Under the pieces are notes generated by a model, which was not told the origin of the DNA, ran no database searches, and saw only the letters and a list, made by a program, of their open reading frames with translations. The position numbers and the translations under genes are program-made. This document shows positions 49,822 through 61,600 of a DNA stretch of 64,000 bases, piece by piece; positions within the stretch are counted from its first letter, which is position 1; each line of letters begins with the position of its first letter. The stretch comes from an uncultured Clostridia bacterium (GTDB taxonomy: Bacteria; Bacillota; Clostridia; Oscillospirales; Acutalibacteraceae): the NCBI GenBank assembly GCA_947166625.1, contig CAMVEX010000010.1, positions 18,774-82,773 of the forward strand, given 5' to 3'.

Positions 49822-52362
49822 TTAAAACTCCTTCTTCTTTTTGCCCATTACATAGGCTGCTGCGCATGCGCCGGAGATCACGGCGAATACTGCGAGACCT
49901 GCTGTTGCAGAACCGGTATCGGGGATATCATCTATGATATCGGCGCCGTTTCTTGCGAACTCAGCTTCAAATGTAAGGTCGTGGTTGGGCATTCTCTCGG
50001 GAACCTCGGGATTCCAGCCCTTGAAGGTGTAACCGTCCTTAGTGGGATCCTTCGGAACGATGATCTTTGTGCCTTCAATGATATAGAATACTCTGTAAAC
50101 GCTGCCGTCAACGAGATAGGTCACCTTGTGAGTCTTGGAAGCGACTGCCGCTACTGCGATGCCGCCTACAACCGCGCCGCCTACGATGAGAGCGGTGTTG
50201 CCTGCTGCGATAGCTGTCGCTACGCCGCCTGCGATCGCGGTGCCGCCGACTATAACTGCGACGAAGGTCTTGTCAACTTCCCACTGTGCCTGGAAGGTCA
50301 TATTCTGCTCGGGCATTGCGTCGGGAACTGCAGGCTCCCAGCCCTTGAATACCATACCGAATTTCTTGGGATCGCTGGGTACGGGGATGGGATCGCCCGC
50401 TTTTACAGCTTCCTCGGTGATGGTCTTGTCGCCGTCTTTGAATATTGCCTTATAAGTGCCGGCTTCCTGATCTACGAATGTCGCGGTGAATACAAGATCC
50501 TGTGCGGGCATTGTAGTATAATCAGAGGGTTTCTTATTACCGTCAGCCTTATTTAACCAGCCCTTGAATACCTTACCCTCGGGGATTTCGGGATCCGCGG
50601 GAAGGTCGGGCATTGATGCGCCTTCAAGCACATAATCCTTCTGGGCCTCGGAACCGTCCTCATTAAGGAAGGTTACTGTGTAATAGGGAATAAATGAAGG
50701 CTCAAGTTTGAAATCGGGGATCTCTTCACTCTCGGGAACTCCGAGATTTTCTCTGGGGCTCTTGGTAAAGTCATAAAGTTTGCCGTCATTCGGGGTGCCG
50801 GGAGCGACTATCTTCCATCCCTCGAAATCAGCTATGGGGTTATTCTCTTCATCGGTCTTATTCGCAGGGTCGATGCCGGGAAGGCTTGTCGGCTTATCGG
50901 GATCGATTGTCACCGGGTTGCCTTCGGAATCGGTATATTCATTGGAATTATCATTTGCCTTGATAACGGGATCTGCGTCACCCTCTTTATCAAGAGTGAT
51001 GCTTACTTCTCTGGTCCAGAGAGCTTTCGCGTTAACATCACCGGCGGGCATCTTTTCGGGCTTGTCGCCGTCGGTAACGTCGCCGTAAGTCCATACCCAC
51101 TTATTGAAGGTGTAGCCGTCTCTGTTAACGGTGGGATCATCGGGAAGAGCGTTGTCGTATGCTACGGTAGCATCGGCGGGATCGGGTGTGCCGCCGTTTG
51201 CATCATAGTGAACGGTGTATTCCTTCGGAGTCCACTTAGCTGTAAGAGCGAGGTCTTCATCGGGCATTACGCTCGGGAAATCGACATCGTTGCCGTTTTC
51301 ATCCTTCCAGCCTGCGAAATCATAACCCTCTTTGGTGGGATTTTCGGGAGCTGTGATGGAATCGCCGGGCTTCGCGGTGATGGGATCTATAGCGCTGCCG
51401 CCGTCTGTATTGAAGGTGATGCTGACATCGTCAAGCTCATAGATAGCGTAGAGGGTCTTCTCGCCGTCTTTATCGTTAACGATAGCGGCAAGCTCTGCCT
51501 CTGTGAGCGGAGTGGTCGATGCGGGATCTTCGCCCCAGCCCTTGAAGGTGCTGCCGTCCTTGGTGGGATCGGCGGGCTTATCGGTATTGTCGGTGATGGG
51601 TGCGCCGTAGTAGCCGTAGGAAACAACGGGATCTGTCGAGCCGCTGAAGTTACCTTCGTTGGGATCGTATGTAACGCTGCCCTTAACAACGACCTTGTTT
51701 GATTCGGAGTTTACGGTAAGACCGTAATCGCTCGCGGGCAGATATGAGCTCGCGGGAACGGGCTGAGTGGTGCCGACAAGGGAATCGTCGGTAATGTAGT
51801 CAACCTCGGTGGGAAGAGTATCATCGTCGCCGTTCATGGTGGTGCCGGGCATAACTGTCATTTCGCCCTCTTCATCAACGGGAACGTCGCTCTTGACCTT
51901 GAAATAAACTTCAAAGGCGGGAGTATCACTGTACTGCTGAACCTTGAAGGTGTCGATTGAGACATAAAGAGTGCCTGTTTCGCTGAAGTCGGTACCTGAA
52001 GGAGCGGTGGCATTGCCCTGCTTGTAATAACCGCCGATATCGGTGTTACCCGCAGCGGGAATCAGAGCGTAACCGTAGTCAACCGCAGACGATTTTGCGA
52101 AATCAGGCTCGAACATCTTCGCATCATACTGATATTCAAACGCCATTGAGCCGGCGTTGAAATCGGATGTGAGCGAAACCACTGCCTTTACTTCGTCACC
52201 GGGTTTGGCATAAACTTTTTCGCCGGTCTCGGTGCCGTTGTAGAATGTGGTCTTTGTCGAGAAAGTGCCTGTGGGATCCGCAAAAGCCGCAATGGAAACG
52301 CTGCCCATTACAATCAAAGCGGATAACAGAATTGCGAGTGTTTTTTTAGTGAACAACTTCAT
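49822..52362 (-). CDS. Cell-wall-anchored protein: cohesin-like domain, InlB repeats, IPDTG sorting signal
   Basis: 846 residues from ATG 52362 (AAGGAGG upstream). Signal peptide (FTKKTLAILLSALIVMGSVS, cleavage after AAFA). N-terminal domain about 30-200 begins EKVYAKPGDEVKAVVSLTSD and looks like a cohesin-type beta sandwich; the 3054-residue neighbour has the same pattern. Six to seven InlB-type repeats follow (GYDFAGWKDEN, GYTFNKWVW, KVFKGWLNK). Before the last repeat there is an unusual Gly/Ala/Val-rich hydrophobic stretch of about 45 residues. The C-terminus is a sortase signal: IPDTG, hydrophobic helix, KKKKEF. Likely anchors the locus products to peptidoglycan. Confidence 0.85.
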   Translation of the reverse strand: MKLFTKKTLAILLSALIVMGSVSIAAFADPTGTFSTKTTFYNGTETGEKVYAKPGDEVKAVVSLTSDFNAGSMAFEYQYDAKMFEPDFAKSSAVDYGYALIPAAGNTDIGGYYKQGNATAPSGTDFSETGTLYVSIDTFKVQQYSDTPAFEVYFKVKSDVPVDEEGEMTVMPGTTMNGDDDTLPTEVDYITDDSLVGTTQPVPASSYLPASDYGLTVNSESNKVVVKGSVTYDPNEGNFSGSTDPVVSYGYYGAPITDNTDKPADPTKDGSTFKGWGEDPASTTPLTEAELAAIVNDKDGEKTLYAIYELDDVSITFNTDGGSAIDPITAKPGDSITAPENPTKEGYDFAGWKDENGNDVDFPSVMPDEDLALTAKWTPKEYTVHYDANGGTPDPADATVAYDNALPDDPTVNRDGYTFNKWVWTYGDVTDGDKPEKMPAGDVNAKALWTREVSITLDKEGDADPVIKANDNSNEYTDSEGNPVTIDPDKPTSLPGIDPANKTDEENNPIADFEGWKIVAPGTPNDGKLYDFTKSPRENLGVPESEEIPDFKLEPSFIPYYTVTFLNEDGSEAQKDYVLEGASMPDLPADPEIPEGKVFKGWLNKADGNKKPSDYTTMPAQDLVFTATFVDQEAGTYKAIFKDGDKTITEEAVKAGDPIPVPSDPKKFGMVFKGWEPAVPDAMPEQNMTFQAQWEVDKTFVAVIVGGTAIAGGVATAIAAGNTALIVGGAVVGGIAVAAVASKTHKVTYLVDGSVYRVFYIIEGTKIIVPKDPTKDGYTFKGWNPEVPERMPNHDLTFEAEFARNGADIIDDIPDTGSATAGLAVFAVISGACAAAYVMGKKKKEF

Positions 52363-52460
52363 GCAATTTTCCTCCTTAAAAGAACAATTTTGCATTTTTA
52401 TGAGCCCGCATAACCATGTGAGAGCCACTGCACATAGTTACGCATAATATAATACAGTTT

Positions 52461-52489
52461 ATTCTAACATTACCAAAGTCAATTGTCAA
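52461..52489 (-). promoter_or_regulatory. Promoter of the sortase-anchored repeat protein gene
   Basis: Minus strand: TTGACA (52489-52484), 17 bases, TAGAAT (52466-52461). The transcript would have a leader of about 95 bases. Confidence 0.8.
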
Positions 52490-52602
52490 GCGAAAATTAA
52501 TAAATATTTTACAATTTTCGTGCCAAATAAACCGCATATATCGGGGTTCAGAGCCTGATCCCTCATATATATGGTTATTATAGATCACCCGAAGCCTGCG
52601 GA

Positions 52603-52639
52603 AAGAGGCCTCTTACCCGCCCCGGTCGCCCGGGGCGGG
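52603..52639 (-). terminator. Terminator of the 3054-residue gene
   Basis: CCCGCCCCGG / CCGGGGCGGG (52616-52639), a 10-bp GC stem with TCGC loop, followed on the minus strand by a second palindrome AAGAGGCCTCTT (52603-52614). There is no long T run, so the strength is uncertain. Confidence 0.7.
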
Positions 52640-52674
52640 ATATTGAGTTTTTGCGAGAGGTCTCGCGCAGCGTC

Positions 52675-55600
52675 TTACGCGGTTACGGTTTTGCCGGTAA
52701 TCTGATCGATCTTGACTGCCTTGTTCATATACTCGGCAAGAGCGATGTAGTCTGCGTTGGTGACGTGGCTGTCCTGATTAAGGTCTGCCGCCTTCACTCT
52801 GCACTTGCTGTAAGCGCCTGCGGGATCGGACCATACTCTGCCGTCGGAAAGTTCGCTGTTTACGGCAACCGTATCGGCGTTGGAAATTCTGCCGTTACCG
52901 TCAACATCGCCGTAAATAACTATGTAGAAGGTCTCAACGAGCTCGGTCTCTGCGTCATCCGCATAGACGTTGACCTTTGTACCTGTACCTACCTTGCCGT
53001 TGGCTGCTACTGTCGCGGGATCGATCGTGAAGTGTCCGCCGCCTGTTACCTCAACATAGTTGCCGAAGTCAGCCACTGCGATACCGGTCTTGAGGCCGGA
53101 GATGAAGTATTCATCATAATCTGCCGCGGTGTAGGTGTATGTATCCCTGTCAACGGCCTTGATCTCGGTCACGCCGTTGGGATTCTCGGATACGGTCGCG
53201 TAAGTTTCGACTATACCGTCACGCTCAACCATGGTGTCGGTGCCCTCTTTGGCAACGAGCTTGACTATAGCAGTCCACTTAGCATAAACGGTGATGTTCC
53301 TTGCGGGCATCTTTGCGGGAACGGTGTAAGGAACTGCGAATGTATCGTTATCCTCATACCAGCCTGCGAAGGTGAAGCCTGCCCTGGTGGGATCAGCCGG
53401 AGCGGTGATGTCTGCGTCATAGTTAGCTGTGATCGCCTCAACAGCGCTGCCGCCGTTGGATTCGAAGGTGATGGTGTAGCTTACTGTGCCGTACTGTGCG
53501 GTAGCGGTCACGTTGCGCGCGGGCATTGTGCCGTTGAAGGAGATTTCTGCGCCGGTGTCGGTATCGGTGTACTTCCAGCCTGCGAAGGTGTTGCCTACCT
53601 TCTCTGCGTCGGGAATTGTGACTGCTGCGCCGTATTCATACTCGCCTGAAGGATCTGCTGCGCCTGCCGCGAAGGAGCCGTCTGCAAGATCAACGGTGAG
53701 TGTGTACTTATTGACAACCCAGTTTGCCTTAGCGGTCAGGTCATAAGCGGGCATTGTGTCGCCTGCGAAGTCGCTGCCGTCGGAAGCCTTGGTGTAGATC
53801 CAGGGCTGAGTTGCATCAAGTGAATAGCCTTCTCTTGTGACAGCGGGCTCATCGGGGATAGCTGCCTCGAAATCAACGCTTACGAAATCGGGATCGATCG
53901 CGTCGCCGCCGTTTACGTCGTAAGTGATCTTATACTGATTCCTTACCCAGTTTGCCTCTGCGGTCAGCGGATAATCGGGCATTGTGTCGCCGGTGTACTC
54001 ATTGCCGTCGGGATCGGTGTAGATCCAGGGCTTGTCTGCGTCAAGAGTGAAGCCTTCCTTCTCGGGATCATTCGGAGTGTCGATGGGCTCACCGTAGGTT
54101 ACGTCGATCTCCTCTGCGGGATCGCCGTTGCCGGGATTGTAGGTGACGGTCCACTCATTGATTACCCAGTTTGCCTTTGCCTCAACATCGTTGGCAGGCA
54201 TCTTCGCGGGAGCGGAGATTTCATCGCCTGTCTCCGCGTTGGTGTAGATCCAGGGCTGAGTTGCGTCAAGTGAATAGCCGGTCTTCTTAACCTCGGGAAC
54301 TGCGGGAACATCTGCGCCGTAGGCAACCTCGCCAGAAGGATCGGTAGCGCCGTCGGCAAGCTCGCCGCCGTTAAGGTTAACGGTGAAGTTATAGCTGTTT
54401 ACATTCCAGAGAGCTTCGATTTTCTTATTCTCTGCGGGCATCTTTGTGGGAATCTGCTCTGCCCAGCCTGCGAAGGTGTAGCCTTCTCTGGTGGGATCTG
54501 CGGGAGTAACGATAGCAGTATCGAATTCCTGAGTGATCGTGCTGATAATTACTTCAGCGTTGTTTTCATCAACGTAGTAGAGTGTAAGGGTGTATCTCTC
54601 GGTATCCCAGGTTGCGGTCGCCTTTACATCATAAGCGGGCATCTTTGCGGGAGCGGAGATCTCTTCGCCTGTCTCTGCGTTGGTGTAGACCCAGCCTGTG
54701 AACTCGTGGCCTTCCTGCTCGGGATCGGTGAGCGCGGGTACATCCGAATTGTAATCATATTCGCCGGAGGGATCGGTTGTACCTGCCGGGAATTCGCCGC
54801 CGTCAAGATCAACGGTGAAGTTGAATTTAAGTGCGGTCCAGAGTGCTTCTATAGCTTTATCCTCTGCGGGCATCTTTGCGGGGATTTGCTCTGCCCAGCC
54901 GTCGAACGAATAGCCTTCTCTGGTGGGATCGGGCTGAGTTGCAACATCGGTGTCATAATCCTGAGTGATCTCTCTGATGATGACTTCGTCGCCGTTTTCG
55001 TCATTGTAATAAAGCTTGATGGTGTACTGCTTAACTTCCCACTGTGCGGTGAGGGTGATGTCATAAGCGGGCATTGTCGCGGGAACAGCGATCTCGTCGC
55101 CGGTCTCATCGTTGGTGCATACCCAACCGGTGAATTCATAGCCCTCTCTGGAGGTTTCGGGCGCTGTCGGGAGCTGTGCTCCGAAGTCGAGCTCGACCTC
55201 TGCGGGATCAACAGCGGTGCCGCCGTTTACATCATAAGTTACCTTATAGGTGTTAACATCAAATACAGCCTCTGCGTTGATCGGGAATGCGGGAACGGTT
55301 TCGGGAGCTTCGATCTCTTCGCCGGTGTCGGCGTTGGTGTATTTCCACTCCTTGAAGGTGTAACCTTCCTTCTCGGGATCTGCGGGAACCTCGAGAGGCT
55401 CGCCGTAGGTCTGATCGAAGGATTCGATCGTGTTGCCGTCTTCGTCCTTATAGGTTACGGTGATGTCTTTTGCTTCCCAAACTGCCTTATAGGTAGTGTC
55501 TGCATAAGCTGCACCGATTTCGGGAGTCCAGCCAACGAAGTCATAGCCTTCTCTGGTGGGATCTGCGGGAGCCGCGGGAACGGTGCCGATATCGGTCGAA

Positions 55601-58600
55601 ACGACCTTTGAGGTCTCGTCATCCGCGAATTTACCGCCGTCTGCGTCGAAGGTGATTTCAACTGCGCCGGTCTCTTCGTATGTGCCGTAGAATTTAACTC
55701 CGTCAACATCATCCTCGGTGAAGGTGTATGTTGAGCCGGGTGCATATTCGGTGCCGTCCTCGGCATTGTAGTGCCAGGTCTGAACATCGTCAAGAGTCTT
55801 GACTGTTACGCTGCCCTGTGCATAGGGAACGCTCTGAAGGAATACGCTTACGCCGTCAACGATGTAATCAACTACAACGTTTCTTGAATACCACTGAGCC
55901 TCGAATACGAGGTCTTTATCGGGCATTGTTGCGTAGTAGTCGGGAGCGTTGCCGTCGGCATCCTTCCAGCCTGTGAAGATGTAGCCGACCTTTTCGGGAT
56001 CGGTGGTGGGAACGGTAGCCGCTACATCGCCGCCGAAGTCAACCTGAGCGTCGGATACGGGGTTGCCGTCCGAAACATAGGTTACATTGTGCTGATTGAT
56101 ATCCCATGTTGCCGTGTAGGTGGTATCGTCAGCGGGGAATTTCTCGGGAAGAGCGGGATCCCAACCTGCGAAGGTGTAGCCTTCCTTCTCGGGATCTGCT
56201 ATTGCCGGGATCGCGGTATCATATTCGCCTCTTACATCATCGCGAAGCGGAGTGCTGTCTTCGTCAACGAATGAAAGGGTGATGGTGTTGGTACCGAACT
56301 TAGCATAGAATGTGAGATCCTCTGCGGGCATCTTTGCGGGGATAGTAGCCGCGGTGGTAAACTCTGCATCCTCATACCAGCCCTGGAAGTCGTTGCCTTC
56401 CTTCTCGGGATCTGCGGGAGCTGTTACATCCGCACCGAATGCGTAGGTCGCCTCGGGGATCTGAGTCGCGCCGTCGCCTGTTACGAATGTGATCGTGTAC
56501 TCATTTACAATGTAAACGAATGTAACGGTTACATCCTCAGCGGGCATCTTGCCGTCAACAAGCTCGGGAGCTGTACGGGTTTCGAGGATCATATAGCCTG
56601 CAAAATCGGCGGGAGTGAGATTAACCTCTGCCTTATATTTGACCTGAGCAGCGGTGTCTGCGACTGCGTTGAAGCTGCCGTCAAGTACGGGCTGACCATC
56701 GACGTCAACATACTTATAGGTTACGGTGTATTCAGCCGCTTTATACTTATAGGTCTTGGTGATATCGTCTGCGCCTGCGGTGAATGCCGCGGGAGTTTCA
56801 ACGATCTCATAACCGTCAATGGTATGCTCGGGAGGAGTGATCTCGGTGCCGTATTCAACATCGTTGATAACGGTAGCTGTATCAATTTCCTCATTGTTTT
56901 CGTCAACATACTTGTATGTGACGGTGATCTTTACGAGCTCATAGAGAGCCTCAACGGTAACGCTCTGAGCCGGCATATTGTCGGGGATCTCATCGAGAGC
57001 CGGTGACCAGCCCTTGAATTCGTAACCGTCGGCGGATCTGTCGGGAGCCGCAAGATTTGCTTTATCGATGGGAGCGTTGTATTCAAGCAATTCGTCAACG
57101 AAAGCGATCTCGTTGCTGTCTTCGTCAACATAGAATGCTCTGAACGCATAGGAGTTTACGTTGAACTGTGCCCAGAATACAAGATCCTTATCGGGCATGC
57201 CGTCGTAATCCTCGGGAGCCTTGCCGTCTTCATCCTTCCAGGGAGTGTCGGCGTCAAGGGTGTGGCCGGTGAGAGTGGGCTCGTCTGCGGTAACTTCGAC
57301 ATCGTCGCCGAACGCTACAAGACCCATATCTTCAACTACCTGCTCATCGCCGTTTTCGTCGATGTACTTATAGATGATGCTGTGCTCATTGGGTTCCCAC
57401 TGGATCTCAAATACGAGATTGTGAGCGGGCATTGTTGTGGGAACTTCAGCATACTGAGTGCCCTCTTCATCCTCGCCGATCATCGAAGTGTAATGATAAC
57501 CGGTCCTTGTTGCTTCGGGAGCTGCGGGAACGCTGTCGCCTGTCTTGAGGGTAACTACAACATCGGCGATGCTGCCGTCTGCCCATTTTGCGCTTGTGTC
57601 GCCGCCGGCGGCAAGCTTATAGGTAACAGTATATTCAAGAGCCCTGAAGATGGGATGATAGGTGATCGAATCGTCGGTTCCGGCGGTGATTGTCTTGCTT
57701 ACATCATCGGGATTTGCATCGGGATCGGTTGACCAGCCGGCAAATTCATAACCGGGATCTACTTCGCCCTGATATTCCTTGGTGTAATCTTCGCCTTCTT
57801 CAACGTTGACTACCGTTTCAACGGTGCCTTCATTCTCGATGAAGGTCACTGCCGTGTAGTGTTTCCACTGAGCGGTAACGGTAACATCATTTGCGGGCAT
57901 GGTTGCGGGGAATTCGGTATCCCAGCCCTTGAAGTTGTAATTTGCCTTGGTGGGCTCATCCTGAGGAGCGGTAATCGCTGCGCCGTAGTAATATTCGCCG
58001 GAGGGTGAATATGTGCCGGTGAGCTCGCCGCCGTCAAGATTGATGGTATAGGTCGCCTTTACGCGATCTATATAGATGTTGTAAACGCCTGCCGTTGCGG
58101 GAACGGTGAAGGTGTCAAGGGTGGTAGCGGTGTTGATCTCGAAGCCCTCGGCTGCGGTCACGCCTGCCTGGGTAAGGAGCTCGTCACGGGTGAGTTCTTC
58201 ACCGGTGGTGCCGCTTCCTGCTTTAACAACGGGCTCGCCGTAGTTGCCTTCGGCATCCATTGTATAGACATTGATTGTGAATTCGGTGTCCGCCTCGCTC
58301 CACTTAGCGTAGAGGGTCTTGGAAGCGCCGTCAGCGCCGAGTGCGGGCATCTTTGCGGGGATGGAGTAAGCCGTCTCAAGAGTGGCTTCTTCATACCAAC
58401 CTGCGAAACGGTAACCGGGATTTGCGTCAGCGGCAACGGTAGGAGCGGTGATATCGGCGTCATAAGCGGCGGTAATATCATCTATGGTGTAGCCGTCAAC
58501 ATTGGTTACGAATTTGTAGGTGTAGTTATTGGGATCGAACTGAGCCCAGAATACAAGATCTTTTGCGGGCATGGTGCCGTAATCTTCGGGAGTCTTGCCG

Positions 58601-61600
58601 TCTTCATCCTTCCAGGGAGTGTCGGCGTTGAGGTGATAACCCTCTTTTTCGGGCTCCTCGGAGGTAACTTCGACATCCTCGCCGAATGCTATTTTACCGA
58701 GATCCTCGGCTACCTGCTCGTCTCCGTTTGCGTCGATATACTTATAAACGATTCCGTATTCATTGACCTCAAAGATCGGGGTCGCGGTAACAGCGGCATC
58801 GGGCATGGTCTTGGTATCAAAATCATCATCGGTGCTGTTGAAGGTCACTGCGTTGCCGTCTTCTGTGTATGAATACTTCCAGCCGGCGAAGGTGTAGCCC
58901 TCTTTTTCGGGCTCTTCAGCCGGGATTTCGATTTCGCCGCCGTACGGGATATCCGCTGCAGTCTCAAGAGGCTCGCCGGAGGCGTCTTCGGTTGCGTAAT
59001 AAGTGATCGCGTTTGTATGGATATTGTAAACAACGTTAACTGTTGCTTCCGCTGCGGGCATTGTTGCCGGGATGGTGGTGGCATCGGCGTCATAATCATA
59101 ATGAGCGATGGTCTTGATCTCGACTGTATCCGCGAGAGCGGTGCCGAAAGCGATTGCGTTGTCGCCTTCAAATACAACGGGATCCGCGATTGCGTTGCCT
59201 TCAGCGTCAACATAGTTTACGGTGAGCTTATACTTGATAGGCTCGATCTTGCCGTAGAAGGTAAGATCATTATCGGGCATCTTTGCGGGAACGGTCGCTT
59301 CAACGGAGCAATCCGCATCGGAGAACCAGCCCTTGAATTCCATGCCCTCGGGAATATCTACCGTGGGAGCGGCAATGGCTGAATTCCAGTCTTTGCTCTC
59401 GCTCGACTTCTCTTCACCGTCAACGATGAATTTGAGAGTGTGGCTGTTGAGAGTATAGACATAATTCTTGCTGACCGCCTCATCGGGCATTGTGAAGTTT
59501 GCGGGAGATGTTGCGATGGTGTAGCCGGTGTATTCGGGAGCCGCGGGTACTTCGACCTCGGTGCCGAAGACTACATCATTAACGACCGTGGGAGCGATAT
59601 CGTTGCCGTCCGCATCCTTGATCGCGTTGCCGTCGCCGTCAACATAATTATATGTTACGGTATTCTTATTGGCTGTGTAGAGATAGGTGAGAGTGAGGTC
59701 TGCAGTGGGCATCACGGTATTTTCGGGCTTGCCGTTTTCGGCAAGGGTGTAGCCGGTGATTGACGGAGCGTCGGGAACGACAACATCGTCACCGTGCTTG
59801 ACCTGTGAGGTCTCAGCAGCCTTGATCTCAGTTTCGCCTGCCATATACTTATAGGTAAGAGTGAACTCGTTTCTGTCATAGACATAAGTCTTCTCTACCG
59901 CAGCGGCGGGCATTGTGAAGTTTTCGGGAGCGGTGTTGATTGTGTAATTCTCAACAGCGGGAGCCGCGGGAACTTCAACAGCTGTGCCGTAAGCTACATC
60001 GTTGACAACGTCAGCCTCGCGAATTGTCGCGCCCTTATCGTCAACATACTTGTAAGTTAAGGCAAATTTTTGGGCTTCGTATCTGCCATAGAAGGTAGTA
60101 TCCGAAGTTACGGTAAAGGGCCATACAGCTTTTGTCTCATAGGTATCATCTGAATACCATACAAAGTCATAGCCGTTTTCTTCTGCAACCGCAGGAACAT
60201 CAGCGGCAGCAATAACTGTATTTGCAACTACCTCTTGCGGGGCAATCGTAATAGCGTTGCCGTCAATATCTTTTGCATCCCATGTTACCGTATAATTCTC
60301 GGTGGGTATGGGAGCAAATACGGGCAACAGATAAAGAGTGAGATTACCTTCTCCGTCGTCAACATACGCAGACTCGGGAATAGTAGTGGTGTCAATAGTG
60401 GATTTAAGAGCATCCTCATCATAAACACCGTAAACCGTCATACTTCCGGTAGGCGTAAAGAATGTGGTTTCTCCGTCATATATTTCTTCGGGATTTCCTG
60501 TTGCAGCCCAGCCTCTGAAATAGAAGTTGTCTGAATCAAGATCCTGATACTGCCAAGCGTAAGGCTGAACAAGAGCCGTTTCACCAAATGTAAATTCAAC
60601 TGATTCGGGTCTTCTTCTTACTGCTGCGGTACCTGACGCTTTCTGCCATCTTACGGTATCAATACCGGAGGCTTCGTCGGGATCAACTTCCGAAAGATCA
60701 AGGGCACCGTCATTTGACAGACCTGCCGGGGTATAGAATGTAGCTGTGATGGTCTTCGGGCTGATTGTACCTGTAACGGTCTGTCCATTGACAATTTCGG
60801 TTGCCTGCGCATTGCCGTTATCATCAACGGTTGCGTCACTTGCGTTCTTCGGCCAACCTGCGAAATCATAGCCAAACGGAGCAGTGTATGCAGGCTCATT
60901 TCCTGCGATAGCGCTGCCGAACGGGATTGCTTTGATTTCATTAAAGTTGTCATCACCTTCAACAGTGAATGTAACATCAACATCGGGACCAAGTGTAACA
61001 TAAGACGATTCTGTTGTTGTAGTTGAGCCACCGTAATAGGTGCCGGCTGTGTATTCTACCCTGGTGTTTGCGGCTACCGTATCAGCATCATCACCTTGAG
61101 CAGCAGCAATAGTCGCTTCGTTTGTAGAGGCTAAATTGTAAATTTCAAAATCGTCATCCCAATCCTGTGGATTGCTCATTTCGAGAGCACCAACATCCAC
61201 ACCGATATCAGTTTCAACTTTTGCCTTTGCCGCGTAAGAAATATGCTGAGTAGATTGAGGGTCTGTACTGGAAGTAACTCGTCTTGTTTCAACCGGAATA
61301 AACATTTGCCCGACCATATCTTCTGTTACATCATCATTTACGACAAAAGGTATGGTATAAACCTCAGTTACGCCATCAAAAATACCCGACAATCCGCCTT
61401 TTGCAAAAACATATATTGAATTGTATTTTTCGGTTACTGAAGCATCCAGATAATTTTTGTTTATCATGCTGTTGGTCAAAGCATCATTATCAGAGTCCCA
61501 ATAAACGGTGCCGTTGCGCTGAGTGTCGTCATACGATTGAAGAGTGTTGCCGATTTGCCTTGATGTATCAACACTGAATACGTCTTTACTGTAAAGATAA

